DNA of 64,000 nucleotides from Methylohalomonas sp964522485 (lineage in GTDB: Bacteria > Pseudomonadota > Gammaproteobacteria > Methylohalomonadales > Methylohalomonadaceae): the NCBI GenBank assembly GCA_964522485.1, contig CAZFUS010000001.1:1-64000 (forward strand). The letters are read 5' to 3'. Position numbers and translations under genes: made by a program. The notes under the pieces were generated by a model. That model saw only the letters and a list, made by a program, of their open reading frames with translations, was not told the origin of the DNA and made no database searches. This document shows, in pieces, positions 25,371 to 33,313 of this stretch (position 1 is its first letter; each line of letters begins with the position of its first letter).

Positions 25371-26312
25371 TTGGGAGATCCATTCCACATTGAACACCTG
25401 ACCGTAATCGGCGTCGGCCTGATTGGTGGCTCGCTCATTCGCGCCCTGCGGCGTGCCGGCTGTGTCGGCCGGGTTATCGGCGTTGGCCGCAGCCGCGAGG
25501 CGCTGGAACGTGCGCAGACACTGAACGTGATTGATCAGATCTGTACCGATCTGCCACAGGCGGTGGCTGGTGCCGATGTCGTTGTTCTGGCGACACCGCT
25601 GGAAACCACCCCTCGCCTGCTGGCCGATATGAGTGATGCACTGAACGATCATACGATCGTGACCGATGTCGGCAGCGTCAAGGGCAATGTTATCAATGCC
25701 GCCCGCGAGTCGCTCAGTTCCAGTCAGTTCAGCCGCTTTGTGCCAGGACATCCGGTCGCGGGCACTGAAAAAAGCGGTGTCGAAGCCTCGTTTGCTGAAC
25801 TGTTTGATCGGCACCGTGTGATTCTGACGCCGGTAACGGAAACCGATCCACACGCCGTCGATCAGATCGATCAGATGTGGCGGCAGTGCGGTGCCGAAGT
25901 GGTGCACATGCCGACGCGCCAGCACGATGCCATCCTGGCTGCTACCAGCCATCTGCCGCATATGCTGGCTTATGCACTGGTCGACTGTCTTGCCGGCATG
26001 GGTGAGCATGAAGATATCTTCCGCTTCGCGGCCGGGGGCTTTGCCGATTTTACCCGGATCGCTTCCAGCAATCCGCATATGTGGCATGACATCTGTTTCG
26101 CGAACCGCGATGAACTGTTGACAGCCCTGGAACGCTTCCAGCAACAATTGCAGTTGCTGGCCGATGCCATACGCGACGCTGACCGGAACGCGGTGCTGGA
26201 AATGTTCACGCGTGCCAAAACGGCCCGCGATCACTACAGTGACCTGCGCGCGGCGGGGCGGACCGTCGCCGGTACACCATCCCCAGCTACCACGGACAAA
26301 GACGGCGCATGA
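25371..26312 (+). CDS. tyrA: Prephenate dehydrogenase
   Basis: 313 residues. Oxidatively decarboxylates prephenate (or arogenate) on the way to tyrosine. The nucleotide-binding loop GVGLIGGS is at 14-21; PGHPVAGTEKSG and the His in HLPHMLAYAL are substrate-site signatures. Unlike E. coli TyrA there is no fused chorismate mutase. The TTG start is supported by AGGAAAGAG directly upstream and by the lack of a nearer ATG that would keep the NAD loop intact. Its stop overlaps the aroA start (ATGA). Confidence 0.94.
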   Translation: MGDPFHIEHLTVIGVGLIGGSLIRALRRAGCVGRVIGVGRSREALERAQTLNVIDQICTDLPQAVAGADVVVLATPLETTPRLLADMSDALNDHTIVTDVGSVKGNVINAARESLSSSQFSRFVPGHPVAGTEKSGVEASFAELFDRHRVILTPVTETDPHAVDQIDQMWRQCGAEVVHMPTRQHDAILAATSHLPHMLAYALVDCLAGMGEHEDIFRFAAGGFADFTRIASSNPHMWHDICFANRDELLTALERFQQQLQLLADAIRDADRNAVLEMFTRAKTARDHYSDLRAAGRTVAGTPSPATTDKDGA

Positions 26313-27649
26313 CCGCTACCCAGTGCATGACGTACAGCGTGACCCCGGGCGGCGCGCTGACTGGCCGCCTGCGCGTGCCCGGTGACAAATCCATTTCCCA
26401 CCGCGTGGTCATGCTGGGTGCGCTCGCGGACGGTGAGAGTCACGCCCGGGATTTTTTGCACAGTGAGGACACGCGGGCGACGATCGCCGCCTTTCGTGCC
26501 ATGGGCGTATCGATCGAGACGCCCGACGCTGCCGGGCTTGGTGATGAAATTCTTATCCATGGTTGCGGATTGCATGGCCTCCGGCCGCCGGCCACGCCGC
26601 TGTATCTGGGTAATTCCGGCACCTCGGCAAGACTGCTGGCCGGTCTGCTGGCCGGGCAGGCATTTGCCAGTGAACTCACCGGCGATGCATCGCTTACGCG
26701 TCGGCCAATGAACCGCGTGGTGGAGCCACTGCGGCTGATGGGGGCTGACATTACAACCAGTGATACCGGAACGCTGCCGCTGTACATCGACGGGTGTCCA
26801 TTGCGTGGCATCGACTACCCACTGCCGGTTGCCAGTGCCCAGCTCAAGTCCTGTCTGCTGCTGGCCGGAATGTATGCCGACGGCGAGACTGTGTTGCACG
26901 AACCGGTTGTAACCCGTGATCATACCGAACGCCTGCTGACGGCCTGTGGCTGGCCGCTGGCGCGTGATAAGTCTGGTGGCCTGCATATCAGAAATGGTGG
27001 CAGCGTCAGACCATTCGATCTGGAAGTGCCGGCGGATATTTCCTCGGCGGCGTTCTTTCTGGTTGGCGCCGGTCTGGCGCCGGGATCCGATGTCCTGCTG
27101 GAAAGTGTCGGCGTCAATCCGACGCGGGCGGCGGTGATCGAGATCCTCCGGTCCATGGGGGCCGATATCCAGATTCTCGAACTGCGCGAGCTGGGGGGGG
27201 AACCGGTGGCTGATCTGCGGGTGCGTTATGCGCCGTTACACGGTATTGAGATCCCCGAAGCGCTGGTGCCCATAGCGATCGATGAATTTCCGGCCATAAT
27301 GGTGGCTGCCGCCACAGCGGAGGGGACGACCATCCTGAGCGGCGCTGCGGAACTGCGCGTCAAGGAGAGCGACCGTATACAGACCATGGCCGATGGCCTG
27401 GCGGTGCTGGGCATTCGTACCGAACCGCAGCCGGACGGTATTGTGGTTCATGGCGGTCGTTTTGGTAGTGGTCATATTAGCAGTTACGGTGATCACCGGA
27501 TTGCAATGGCCTTTGCCATAGCCGGACTCGTTGCCAATGGCCCGGTCGAGATCGACGACTGCGCCAATGTCGCGACATCATTCCCGGGTTTTATCGATGC
27601 AGCCCGTGGTGTAGGGCTTGATATCCAGGTCAAGACACGCCCCGCCTGA
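26309..27649 (+). CDS. aroA: 3-phosphoshikimate 1-carboxyvinyltransferase (EPSP synthase)
   Basis: 446 residues. Joins phosphoenolpyruvate to shikimate-3-phosphate. Conserved sites are GDKSISHR (Lys27), LGNSGTSARLL, DASLTRRPM, ELRVKESDRI and GDHRIAMA. The GNSGTS and SLTRRPM forms resemble the class II enzymes more than E. coli AroA; glyphosate behaviour cannot be read from this alone. The start overlaps the tyrA stop, so the two are coupled. Confidence 0.97.
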   Translation: MTATQCMTYSVTPGGALTGRLRVPGDKSISHRVVMLGALADGESHARDFLHSEDTRATIAAFRAMGVSIETPDAAGLGDEILIHGCGLHGLRPPATPLYLGNSGTSARLLAGLLAGQAFASELTGDASLTRRPMNRVVEPLRLMGADITTSDTGTLPLYIDGCPLRGIDYPLPVASAQLKSCLLLAGMYADGETVLHEPVVTRDHTERLLTACGWPLARDKSGGLHIRNGGSVRPFDLEVPADISSAAFFLVGAGLAPGSDVLLESVGVNPTRAAVIEILRSMGADIQILELRELGGEPVADLRVRYAPLHGIEIPEALVPIAIDEFPAIMVAAATAEGTTILSGAAELRVKESDRIQTMADGLAVLGIRTEPQPDGIVVHGGRFGSGHISSYGDHRIAMAFAIAGLVANGPVEIDDCANVATSFPGFIDAARGVGLDIQVKTRPA

Positions 27650-27682
27650 GACCTGTAGCAAGTCAACACGACGTCTGCCTGT

Positions 27683-27898
27683 CTAGCAGTCCCGCCACAC
27701 CTTGCGATGGAATTTCGGAAACGGGTTCAGTTTTTTGCCCGGTAACGTCGCGTCCGGATGGTAAAACACGAGATGTTCATCAAACATTTTCATGTTGTTG
27801 ATGATCGACGCGACGTCATGAATACCGGCCTAAGTATAAATTATCCGGATGTTCATTCCCGCGTCCAAGTAATCGTAGGCGATTCGCTTCAGTTGGGA
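27683..27898 (-). pseudogene. Broken protein-coding remnant between aroA and cmk
   Basis: Read on the minus strand, codons from about 27898 to 27683 give a protein-like sequence (QLKRIAYDYLDAGMNIRIIYT, stop, then AGIHDVASIINNMKMFDEHL and a tail ending KFHRKVWRDC and TAG). A single in-frame TAG at 27832-27830 interrupts it. The aromatic and charged residues and the lack of a start suggest a decayed gene end. I do not recognise the family. The rest of the 27650-28042 gap shows nothing else. Confidence 0.35.
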
Positions 27899-28042
27899 AG
27901 AATGTAGTTGCGGGTGATAGCAATCCATTCAGGGGGATTTGTGAAAGTGGCCGGGGGTCGCCATAATTCCCCGGCGCTGTATGATTGACTATGATGTCCA
28001 GCCAGACGGTTATTAAAAACTAAATTAAAATAACAATTTTCT

Positions 28043-28750
28043 ATGAATGAAGTCCCAGTGATTGCCGTTGACGGTCCCAGCGGTACCGGCAAGGGCGCGA
28101 TCTGTGGCCGGCTGGCCGAATGGCTGGGCTGGCATCTGCTGGACAGTGGCGCGCTTTACCGGCTGGTGGCCCTGGTGGCGCAGCGTGCCGCGGCTGATCC
28201 GGCCGACGAGGCACGGCTCAGCGACCTTGCCGCCGGCATGGAGCTGGAATTTGTTCGGGGTGACCTCGCGGACCCAATCCGGGTGTTGCTGGCAGGAGAG
28301 GACGTGACCGCCGCCATCCGCGCCGAGAGTATCAGCCGGCTGGCATCGGAGGTTGCCATCCGGCCGGCGGTGCGCCGCGTTCTGCTGGCGCGTCAGCGCG
28401 CCTGCCGGCAGCCGCCCGGGCTGATCGCCGACGGCCGCGACATGGGTACCGTGGTCTTTCCGGACGCCCCGATCAAATTCTTTATCACGGCCAGCCCCGA
28501 GGAGCGCGCCCACAGGCGATATAAACAGTTGAAGCAAAAAGGAATTGGTGTTAATCTCCGCCAGCTTTCGGCCGATATAGCCGAGCGGGACGCCCGGGAC
28601 AGCCAGCGAAAAATATCCCCGTTAAAGCCCGCGCCGGACGCTTTTGTTATCGATACTACCGGTGTTGATATCGACAGCGTGATGCAGACCATCAGGGCGC
28701 GGGTAACCGAGAGATTTTCCGATTTGCCTGCCTCATCAGCGTCTTCATAA
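28043..28750 (+). CDS. cmk: Cytidylate kinase
   Basis: 235 residues. Phosphorylates CMP and dCMP. The P-loop GPSGTGKG is at 11-18; LLDSGALYR and IADGRDMGTVVFPDA are the conserved nucleotide-binding regions, and SPEERAHRRYKQL belongs to the lid. The start gives MNEVPVIAVDGPSG, the normal family N-terminus. It directly precedes rpsA, the usual arrangement in gammaproteobacteria. Confidence 0.97.
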   Translation: MNEVPVIAVDGPSGTGKGAICGRLAEWLGWHLLDSGALYRLVALVAQRAAADPADEARLSDLAAGMELEFVRGDLADPIRVLLAGEDVTAAIRAESISRLASEVAIRPAVRRVLLARQRACRQPPGLIADGRDMGTVVFPDAPIKFFITASPEERAHRRYKQLKQKGIGVNLRQLSADIAERDARDSQRKISPLKPAPDAFVIDTTGVDIDSVMQTIRARVTERFSDLPASSASS

Positions 28751-28850
28751 ATATTTTTAAATCAACCATCAGCCAACACGACTGAACGTCAGCGCCGGTT
28801 GACAGCTTGAACGGCGCCGGACGGGACATAAATTCTAGGAAACCTTTTTA

Positions 28851-30521
28851 ATGAGTGAGAGCTTCGCCGAGTTATTTGAACAGAGTCAGATCGAGAACAA
28901 GATGCGACCGGGCACAATCGTCAGTGCGACGGTTGTGGATGTCGATGACGATACCGTGATTGTCAATGCGGGTCTGAAGTCGGAGGGCCTGATTCCCATT
29001 GAACAGTTCTACGATGAAAAGGGCGAGCTCGAAGTCGCCGTTGGCGACCAGGTAGATGTAGCGCTGGATGCAGTTGAGGATGGCTACGGGGAAACCCGGC
29101 TGTCGCGCGAAAAGGCCAAGCGTCTGAAAGCCTGGCAGAAACTTGAAGAAGCCAATGAGTCCGGTGAAACCGTTACCGGCACGATTACCGAAAAGGTCAA
29201 GGGCGGCTTTACTGTTGACATTGAACGCGTGCGTGCGTTCCTGCCCGGTTCCCTGGTTGATGTACGCCCCGTCCGAGACACTTCCTACCTCGAAGGCAAG
29301 CCACTGGAATTCAAGGTCATCAAGATCGATCGCCGCCGTAACAACGTGGTCGTATCGCGCCGCGCCGTCGTGGAGAATGAAAACAGCGCCGAGCGCGAAG
29401 CCCTGCTGGAACGTCTGAGCGAGGGTGAAGTGATCAAGGGTATCGTCAAGAATCTGACCGACTATGGCGCGTTTCTGGATCTGGGCGGCATCGACGGCCT
29501 GCTGCATATCACCGATATGGCTTGGAAGCGGGTCAAGAATCCGTCAGAAATCGTGTCCATCGGCGATGAAATCGATGTCAAAGTGCTCAAGTTCGACCGT
29601 GAGCGCAACCGCGTATCGCTGGGCCTCAAGCAGATGGGTGCCGATCCCTGGGAAGACATCACCCGCCGTTATCCCGAAGGGGCACGTCTGCTCGGCAAAG
29701 TCACCAACCTGGCTGATTACGGCTGTTTCGTCGAACTGGAAGAAGGCGTCGAAGGTCTGGTTCACGTTTCCGAGATGGACTGGACCAACAAGAACGTGCA
29801 TCCGTCCAAACTGGTTCACGTCGGCCAGGAAGTCGAAGTCATGGTGCTCGACATGGATGAGGAGCGCCGCCGCATTTCGCTCGGCATGAAACAGTGCCAG
29901 CCTAATCCCTGGGAAAATTTTGCTGCCACCCATAACAAGGGTGACCACGTGACCGGCACCATCAAATCAATCACGGATTTCGGTATCTTCATCGGTCTCG
30001 ACGGTGGTATCGACGGTCTGGTACATCTGTCTGATATCTCCTGGAATGAAACCGGCGAGGAAGCCATTCACAAGTATTCCAAGGGTGATGAAATTGAAAC
30101 TGTCGTGCTGTCGGTGGATGCCGAGCGTGAGCGTATCTCGCTGGGGATCAAACAACTTGAGCGGGATCCGTTTACCAGTTACGTTGCCGAGTACAGCAAG
30201 GGTGCTATCGTTAACGGCGTGGTTGAGGAAGTCGACCCGAAAGGCGCTGTTATCCGGCTGGCCGATGGCGTTGATGGTTACCTGAAAGCCGGCGAAATTT
30301 CTCTGGATAAGAAGGTCGACGACGCGCGCCACGAGGTTAAGGAAGGCGAGGATCTCGAAGTCAAGATCACCAATGTCGATCGCAAGAAGCGCATTATCAG
30401 TCTGTCGATCAAGGCCAAGGAAAGTGATGAAGAGGCCGCTGCGGTACAGGAGTATTCGCCGGACGAATCCAGTGGCGCCAAACTGGGTGATATTCTGAAA
30501 GAGCATCTGGACAATAATTGA
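28851..30521 (+). CDS. rpsA: 30S ribosomal protein S1
   Basis: 556 residues (E. coli 557). Six S1 RNA-binding domains follow one another at roughly 20-87, 107-172, 193-262, 278-348, 365-435 and 452-520; repeated cores such as GIVKNLTDYGAFLDLGGIDG and GTIKSITDFGIFIGLDGGID are easily seen. It brings mRNA to the small subunit. The tail is acidic and Ser-rich before KLGDILKEHL. A TTGACA box at 28799-28804 may be part of a promoter, but no matching -10 is clear. Confidence 0.99.
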   Translation: MSESFAELFEQSQIENKMRPGTIVSATVVDVDDDTVIVNAGLKSEGLIPIEQFYDEKGELEVAVGDQVDVALDAVEDGYGETRLSREKAKRLKAWQKLEEANESGETVTGTITEKVKGGFTVDIERVRAFLPGSLVDVRPVRDTSYLEGKPLEFKVIKIDRRRNNVVVSRRAVVENENSAEREALLERLSEGEVIKGIVKNLTDYGAFLDLGGIDGLLHITDMAWKRVKNPSEIVSIGDEIDVKVLKFDRERNRVSLGLKQMGADPWEDITRRYPEGARLLGKVTNLADYGCFVELEEGVEGLVHVSEMDWTNKNVHPSKLVHVGQEVEVMVLDMDEERRRISLGMKQCQPNPWENFAATHNKGDHVTGTIKSITDFGIFIGLDGGIDGLVHLSDISWNETGEEAIHKYSKGDEIETVVLSVDAERERISLGIKQLERDPFTSYVAEYSKGAIVNGVVEEVDPKGAVIRLADGVDGYLKAGEISLDKKVDDARHEVKEGEDLEVKITNVDRKKRIISLSIKAKESDEEAAAVQEYSPDESSGAKLGDILKEHLDNN

Positions 30522-30592
30522 TTAAGGGGCTGGGGCCCGGTTTTATCAACCGGCTTCCCGTAAGACATGAATATCCGGGATTACAGTTGGAT

Positions 30593-30649
30593 GGTTACCG
30601 TGCCGACAGGCGGCAATAGCCGTTCAGCCGTTTAGTCAGTCGGGTAACC
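30593..30649 (+). promoter_or_regulatory. Structured leader before ihfB
   Basis: An outer stem pairs GGTTACC (30593-30599) with GGTAACC (30643-30649). Inside, TGCCG-ACAGG-CGGCA (30601-30615) forms a second hairpin. The structure ends 24 nt before the ihfB start, so it lies in the leader if transcription starts upstream or continues from rpsA. A regulatory role is inferred only. Confidence 0.4.
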
Positions 30650-30673
30650 GGAATGGCATTCGAGGGCACAACG

Positions 30674-30982
30674 ATGACCAAATCAGAACTGATTGAATCG
30701 CTGGCACGCCGCCAAGCCCAGCTGGCTTACAAGGATGTCGAACTGGCCGTTAAGAGCATTCTTGAGCACATGGCGAATACATTGTCATCCGGCGAGCGTA
30801 TCGAAATCCGCGGCTTTGGCAGTTTTTCCCTGCATTACCGGCCGCCGCGAGTCGGTCGTAATCCCAAGTCCGGTGACCCGGTGTCACTGCCGGCCAAATA
30901 CGTTCCGCATTTCAAGCCCGGCAAGCAGATGCGCGAACGGGTCGACATGCATCACCAGGCCAGTAGTCAAGAGGCGAATTAA
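30674..30982 (+). CDS. ihfB: Integration host factor subunit beta
   Basis: 102 residues (E. coli 94). With IhfA it bends DNA sharply. The HU/IHF fold is complete: MTKSELIESLARRQ, the strand EIRGFGSFSLHYRPPRVGRN and the intercalating proline loop GRNPKSGDPV. Start 30674 is preceded by GAGGG; an in-frame ATG at 30653 is less likely. It follows rpsA and precedes lapA, as in many relatives. Confidence 0.97.
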   Translation: MTKSELIESLARRQAQLAYKDVELAVKSILEHMANTLSSGERIEIRGFGSFSLHYRPPRVGRNPKSGDPVSLPAKYVPHFKPGKQMRERVDMHHQASSQEAN

Positions 30983-31123
30983 CCCCCGGCCGGCGCTACC
31001 GTTCCGGCCTGCCGGTGCCGGGCCATGGAAGCCGTTCATCTGTCACTTGTCTTGCCGCAGCCTCCTGCGTAAGGTTTGTCATATCCGTTCGAATGATATC
31101 CGGGTTGTCCGTGAGGAGGTTCC

Positions 31124-31417
31124 ATGTCGCGACTTCTGAAACTGATTCTGGTGCTGCTGATATTCATTATCGGCCTCGCATTTCATCTGAGAAATGATCA
31201 GTTCATTCATTTCAACTATTACGCTGGCAGTATCGACATGCCGTTTTCGTTTTTCATGGTGCTTGCGCTGATCGTTGGTGCCATGCTCGGTGTATTGGCC
31301 TGTACCCCGCTGTTGTATGCACTCAAGCGTGAAAACGTGAAACTGGCGCGCCAGGCTTCACTTGTTTCACGCGAACTCAATAACCTGCGGGTTATACCGG
31401 TCAAGGATACGCCTTGA
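31124..31417 (+). CDS. lapA: Lipopolysaccharide assembly protein A (DUF1049)
   Basis: 97 residues with two membrane helices (LLKLILVLLIFIIGLAF and FFMVLALIVGAMLGVLAC) and a C-terminal cytosolic helix (ALKRENVKLARQAS). In E. coli LapA works with LapB in the inner membrane to control LpxC turnover and so LPS synthesis. The start has a strong GAGGAGG site. Its TGA overlaps the TTG start of lapB. Confidence 0.93.
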   Translation: MSRLLKLILVLLIFIIGLAFHLRNDQFIHFNYYAGSIDMPFSFFMVLALIVGAMLGVLACTPLLYALKRENVKLARQASLVSRELNNLRVIPVKDTP

Positions 31418-32598
31418 TAACTGAATCTGGCCTGATCTACCTGCTCATTCTGCTGTTGCCGGTGGCCGCCTGGTCCGGCTGGCGCCTGGCCAGGCGGCAT
31501 TATACGCGCGCCGAACACCGAAACCGGCGTGGCATACATCCGGAATACTTCAAGGGCCTGAACTACGTGCTGAATGAACAGCCGGACAAGGCTATCGAAG
31601 TCTTTATCAAGATGCTGGAAGTTGACAGTGAAACCGTCGAGACACATCTGGCGCTGGGCAATCTGTTCCGGCGCCGCGGCGAAGTCGACCGCGCCATCCG
31701 TATTCATCAGAACCTGATCGCCAGGCCGACGCTGGATCGTGAACAACGGGCACTCGCCCTGCTGGAACTGGGCATGGACTACATGCGCTCGGGTCTGCTG
31801 GATCGCGCCGAAAGCCTGTTCGAGGAACTGGTCGAAACCGGCAGCTATTCTGTGCAGGCCTTTCGTGAGCTGTTGGATATATACCAGCAGGAAAAAGAAT
31901 GGGATAACTGCATAGCCACAGCCCGGCGCCTGGAGATGACCTCGGGCGAGCGGCTCGATCCGGTGGTGGCGCAATATTACTGTGAGAAGGCCGAACTGCT
32001 GACCAGTCAGGGCCAGTACAAGGCAGCCCGGGATAATGTGCGCCACGCGCTGAACATCGATCCGAATTGCGTGCGTGCCAGTTTCATCGAGGCCGGCATC
32101 ATCAGAGAGGCCGGCAAGATGCGTTACGCCATCCGCGCCTACAAACGCATCGAGAAACAGGATCCGGATTATCTGCCTGAAGTCATTCCGTTGCTGGTTG
32201 AATGTTATCGCGAGCTGGACCGTATGGACGACTGCATGAATTATCTGCGCGCTATCGTCGATCGTCACGGCGGAATCACTGCAACGCTGACACTGACCGA
32301 TCTGATCGCCCGGCGCGACGGGGAGGAGGCCGCCGCCGAATTCATTACCAGTGAATTGCGCAAGCATCCTTCCGTACGTGGTCTGGAGCGCCTGTTGGAG
32401 TATGCGCTGGACCGGGCGAGTGGTCCGACCCGCGAGAGCCTGATTACCATCCGTGACCTGACCGGCAAGCTGCTGGAAAATCGGCCGGTTTACAAATGTG
32501 TGCACTGTGGGTTTGTAGGCAAGTCGCTGCACTGGCAGTGTCCGAGCTGTAAACAGTGGAACACTATCAAGCCGATTCACGGAGTAGAGGGTGAATAA
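31414..32598 (+). CDS. lapB: Lipopolysaccharide assembly protein B
   Basis: 394 residues (E. coli 389). An N-terminal membrane anchor (LIYLLILLLPVAAWSGW), about nine TPR repeats (for example ALGNLFRRRGEVDRAIRIHQ), and a C-terminal rubredoxin-like zinc site with Cys362, Cys365, Cys376 and Cys379. In E. coli it links FtsH proteolysis to LpxC. The TTG start shares TTGA with the lapA stop, a coupling that makes the non-ATG start credible. pyrF begins just inside its 3' end. Confidence 0.96.
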   Translation: MITESGLIYLLILLLPVAAWSGWRLARRHYTRAEHRNRRGIHPEYFKGLNYVLNEQPDKAIEVFIKMLEVDSETVETHLALGNLFRRRGEVDRAIRIHQNLIARPTLDREQRALALLELGMDYMRSGLLDRAESLFEELVETGSYSVQAFRELLDIYQQEKEWDNCIATARRLEMTSGERLDPVVAQYYCEKAELLTSQGQYKAARDNVRHALNIDPNCVRASFIEAGIIREAGKMRYAIRAYKRIEKQDPDYLPEVIPLLVECYRELDRMDDCMNYLRAIVDRHGGITATLTLTDLIARRDGEEAAAEFITSELRKHPSVRGLERLLEYALDRASGPTRESLITIRDLTGKLLENRPVYKCVHCGFVGKSLHWQCPSCKQWNTIKPIHGVEGE

Positions 32599-33313
32599 AC
32601 AGGCTGATAACGGGCCGCGGGTGATCGTGGCTCTGGACTACCCGGCCGCTGAACCGGCGCTGGATCTGGCAGGACAGCTGGACCCGGCACGCTGCCGACT
32701 CAAGGTCGGCAAGGAACTGTTCACTGCCGCTGGTCCCGCCCTGGTCACCGAGCTGGCCGGGCGAGGATTTGGCGTTTTTCTGGATCTGAAGTTTCATGAC
32801 ATCCCCACGACTGTTGCTGCTGCCTGCCGGGCGGCGGCTGATCTGGGCGTCTGGATGGTCAACGTCCACGCCAGTGGCGGCCGGCGGATGCTCGGCGCTG
32901 CAGCTGAAGCGCTTGCGCAACAATCGTATCGGCCCATGTTGACCGGCGTGACCGTTCTGACCAGCCTGTCGCAGCAGGAATTTGAAGAAATAGGTTTCAG
33001 ACGCGGCATAGCAGCCCAGGTGCTGGCGCTCGCGGCTCTGTGCCGCGACTGCGGTCTCGACGGGGTGGTGTGCTCGGCACAGGAAGCATCCCAGTTGCGG
33101 TCCGAGCTGCCGCCGGGCTTTCGGCTCGTTACTCCCGGTATCCGGCCGCTTGGCAGTGAGACCGGCGACCAGACCCGGGTCGTGACCCCGGCCGCGGCGG
33201 TACAGGCAGGCGTTGATTACCTGGTCATTGGTCGGCCTATCACACAGGCCGTCGAGCCGCTTGCAGCTCTGGCTGCGATTGAAGAGGAAATTGCCGCCGA
33301 GAATGCCGTGTGA
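32591..33313 (+). CDS. pyrF: Orotidine 5'-phosphate decarboxylase
   Basis: 240 residues. Decarboxylates OMP to UMP, the last step of UMP synthesis. The catalytic Asp-x-Lys-x-x-Asp is at 65-70 (LDLKFHD), with the second half of the site in VTPGIRP and the phosphate-binding VIGRPIT. The GTG start follows GGAGTAGAGG and overlaps lapB by 8 nt. Its own stop overlaps the GTG of mfd. Confidence 0.97.
   Translation: MNKQADNGPRVIVALDYPAAEPALDLAGQLDPARCRLKVGKELFTAAGPALVTELAGRGFGVFLDLKFHDIPTTVAAACRAAADLGVWMVNVHASGGRRMLGAAAEALAQQSYRPMLTGVTVLTSLSQQEFEEIGFRRGIAAQVLALAALCRDCGLDGVVCSAQEASQLRSELPPGFRLVTPGIRPLGSETGDQTRVVTPAAAVQAGVDYLVIGRPITQAVEPLAALAAIEEEIAAENAV

Noticed and set aside
31219..32580. Minus-strand open frame of 453 codons opposite lapB
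   Set aside because: Shadow of lapB, which has all its TPR and zinc-site features.
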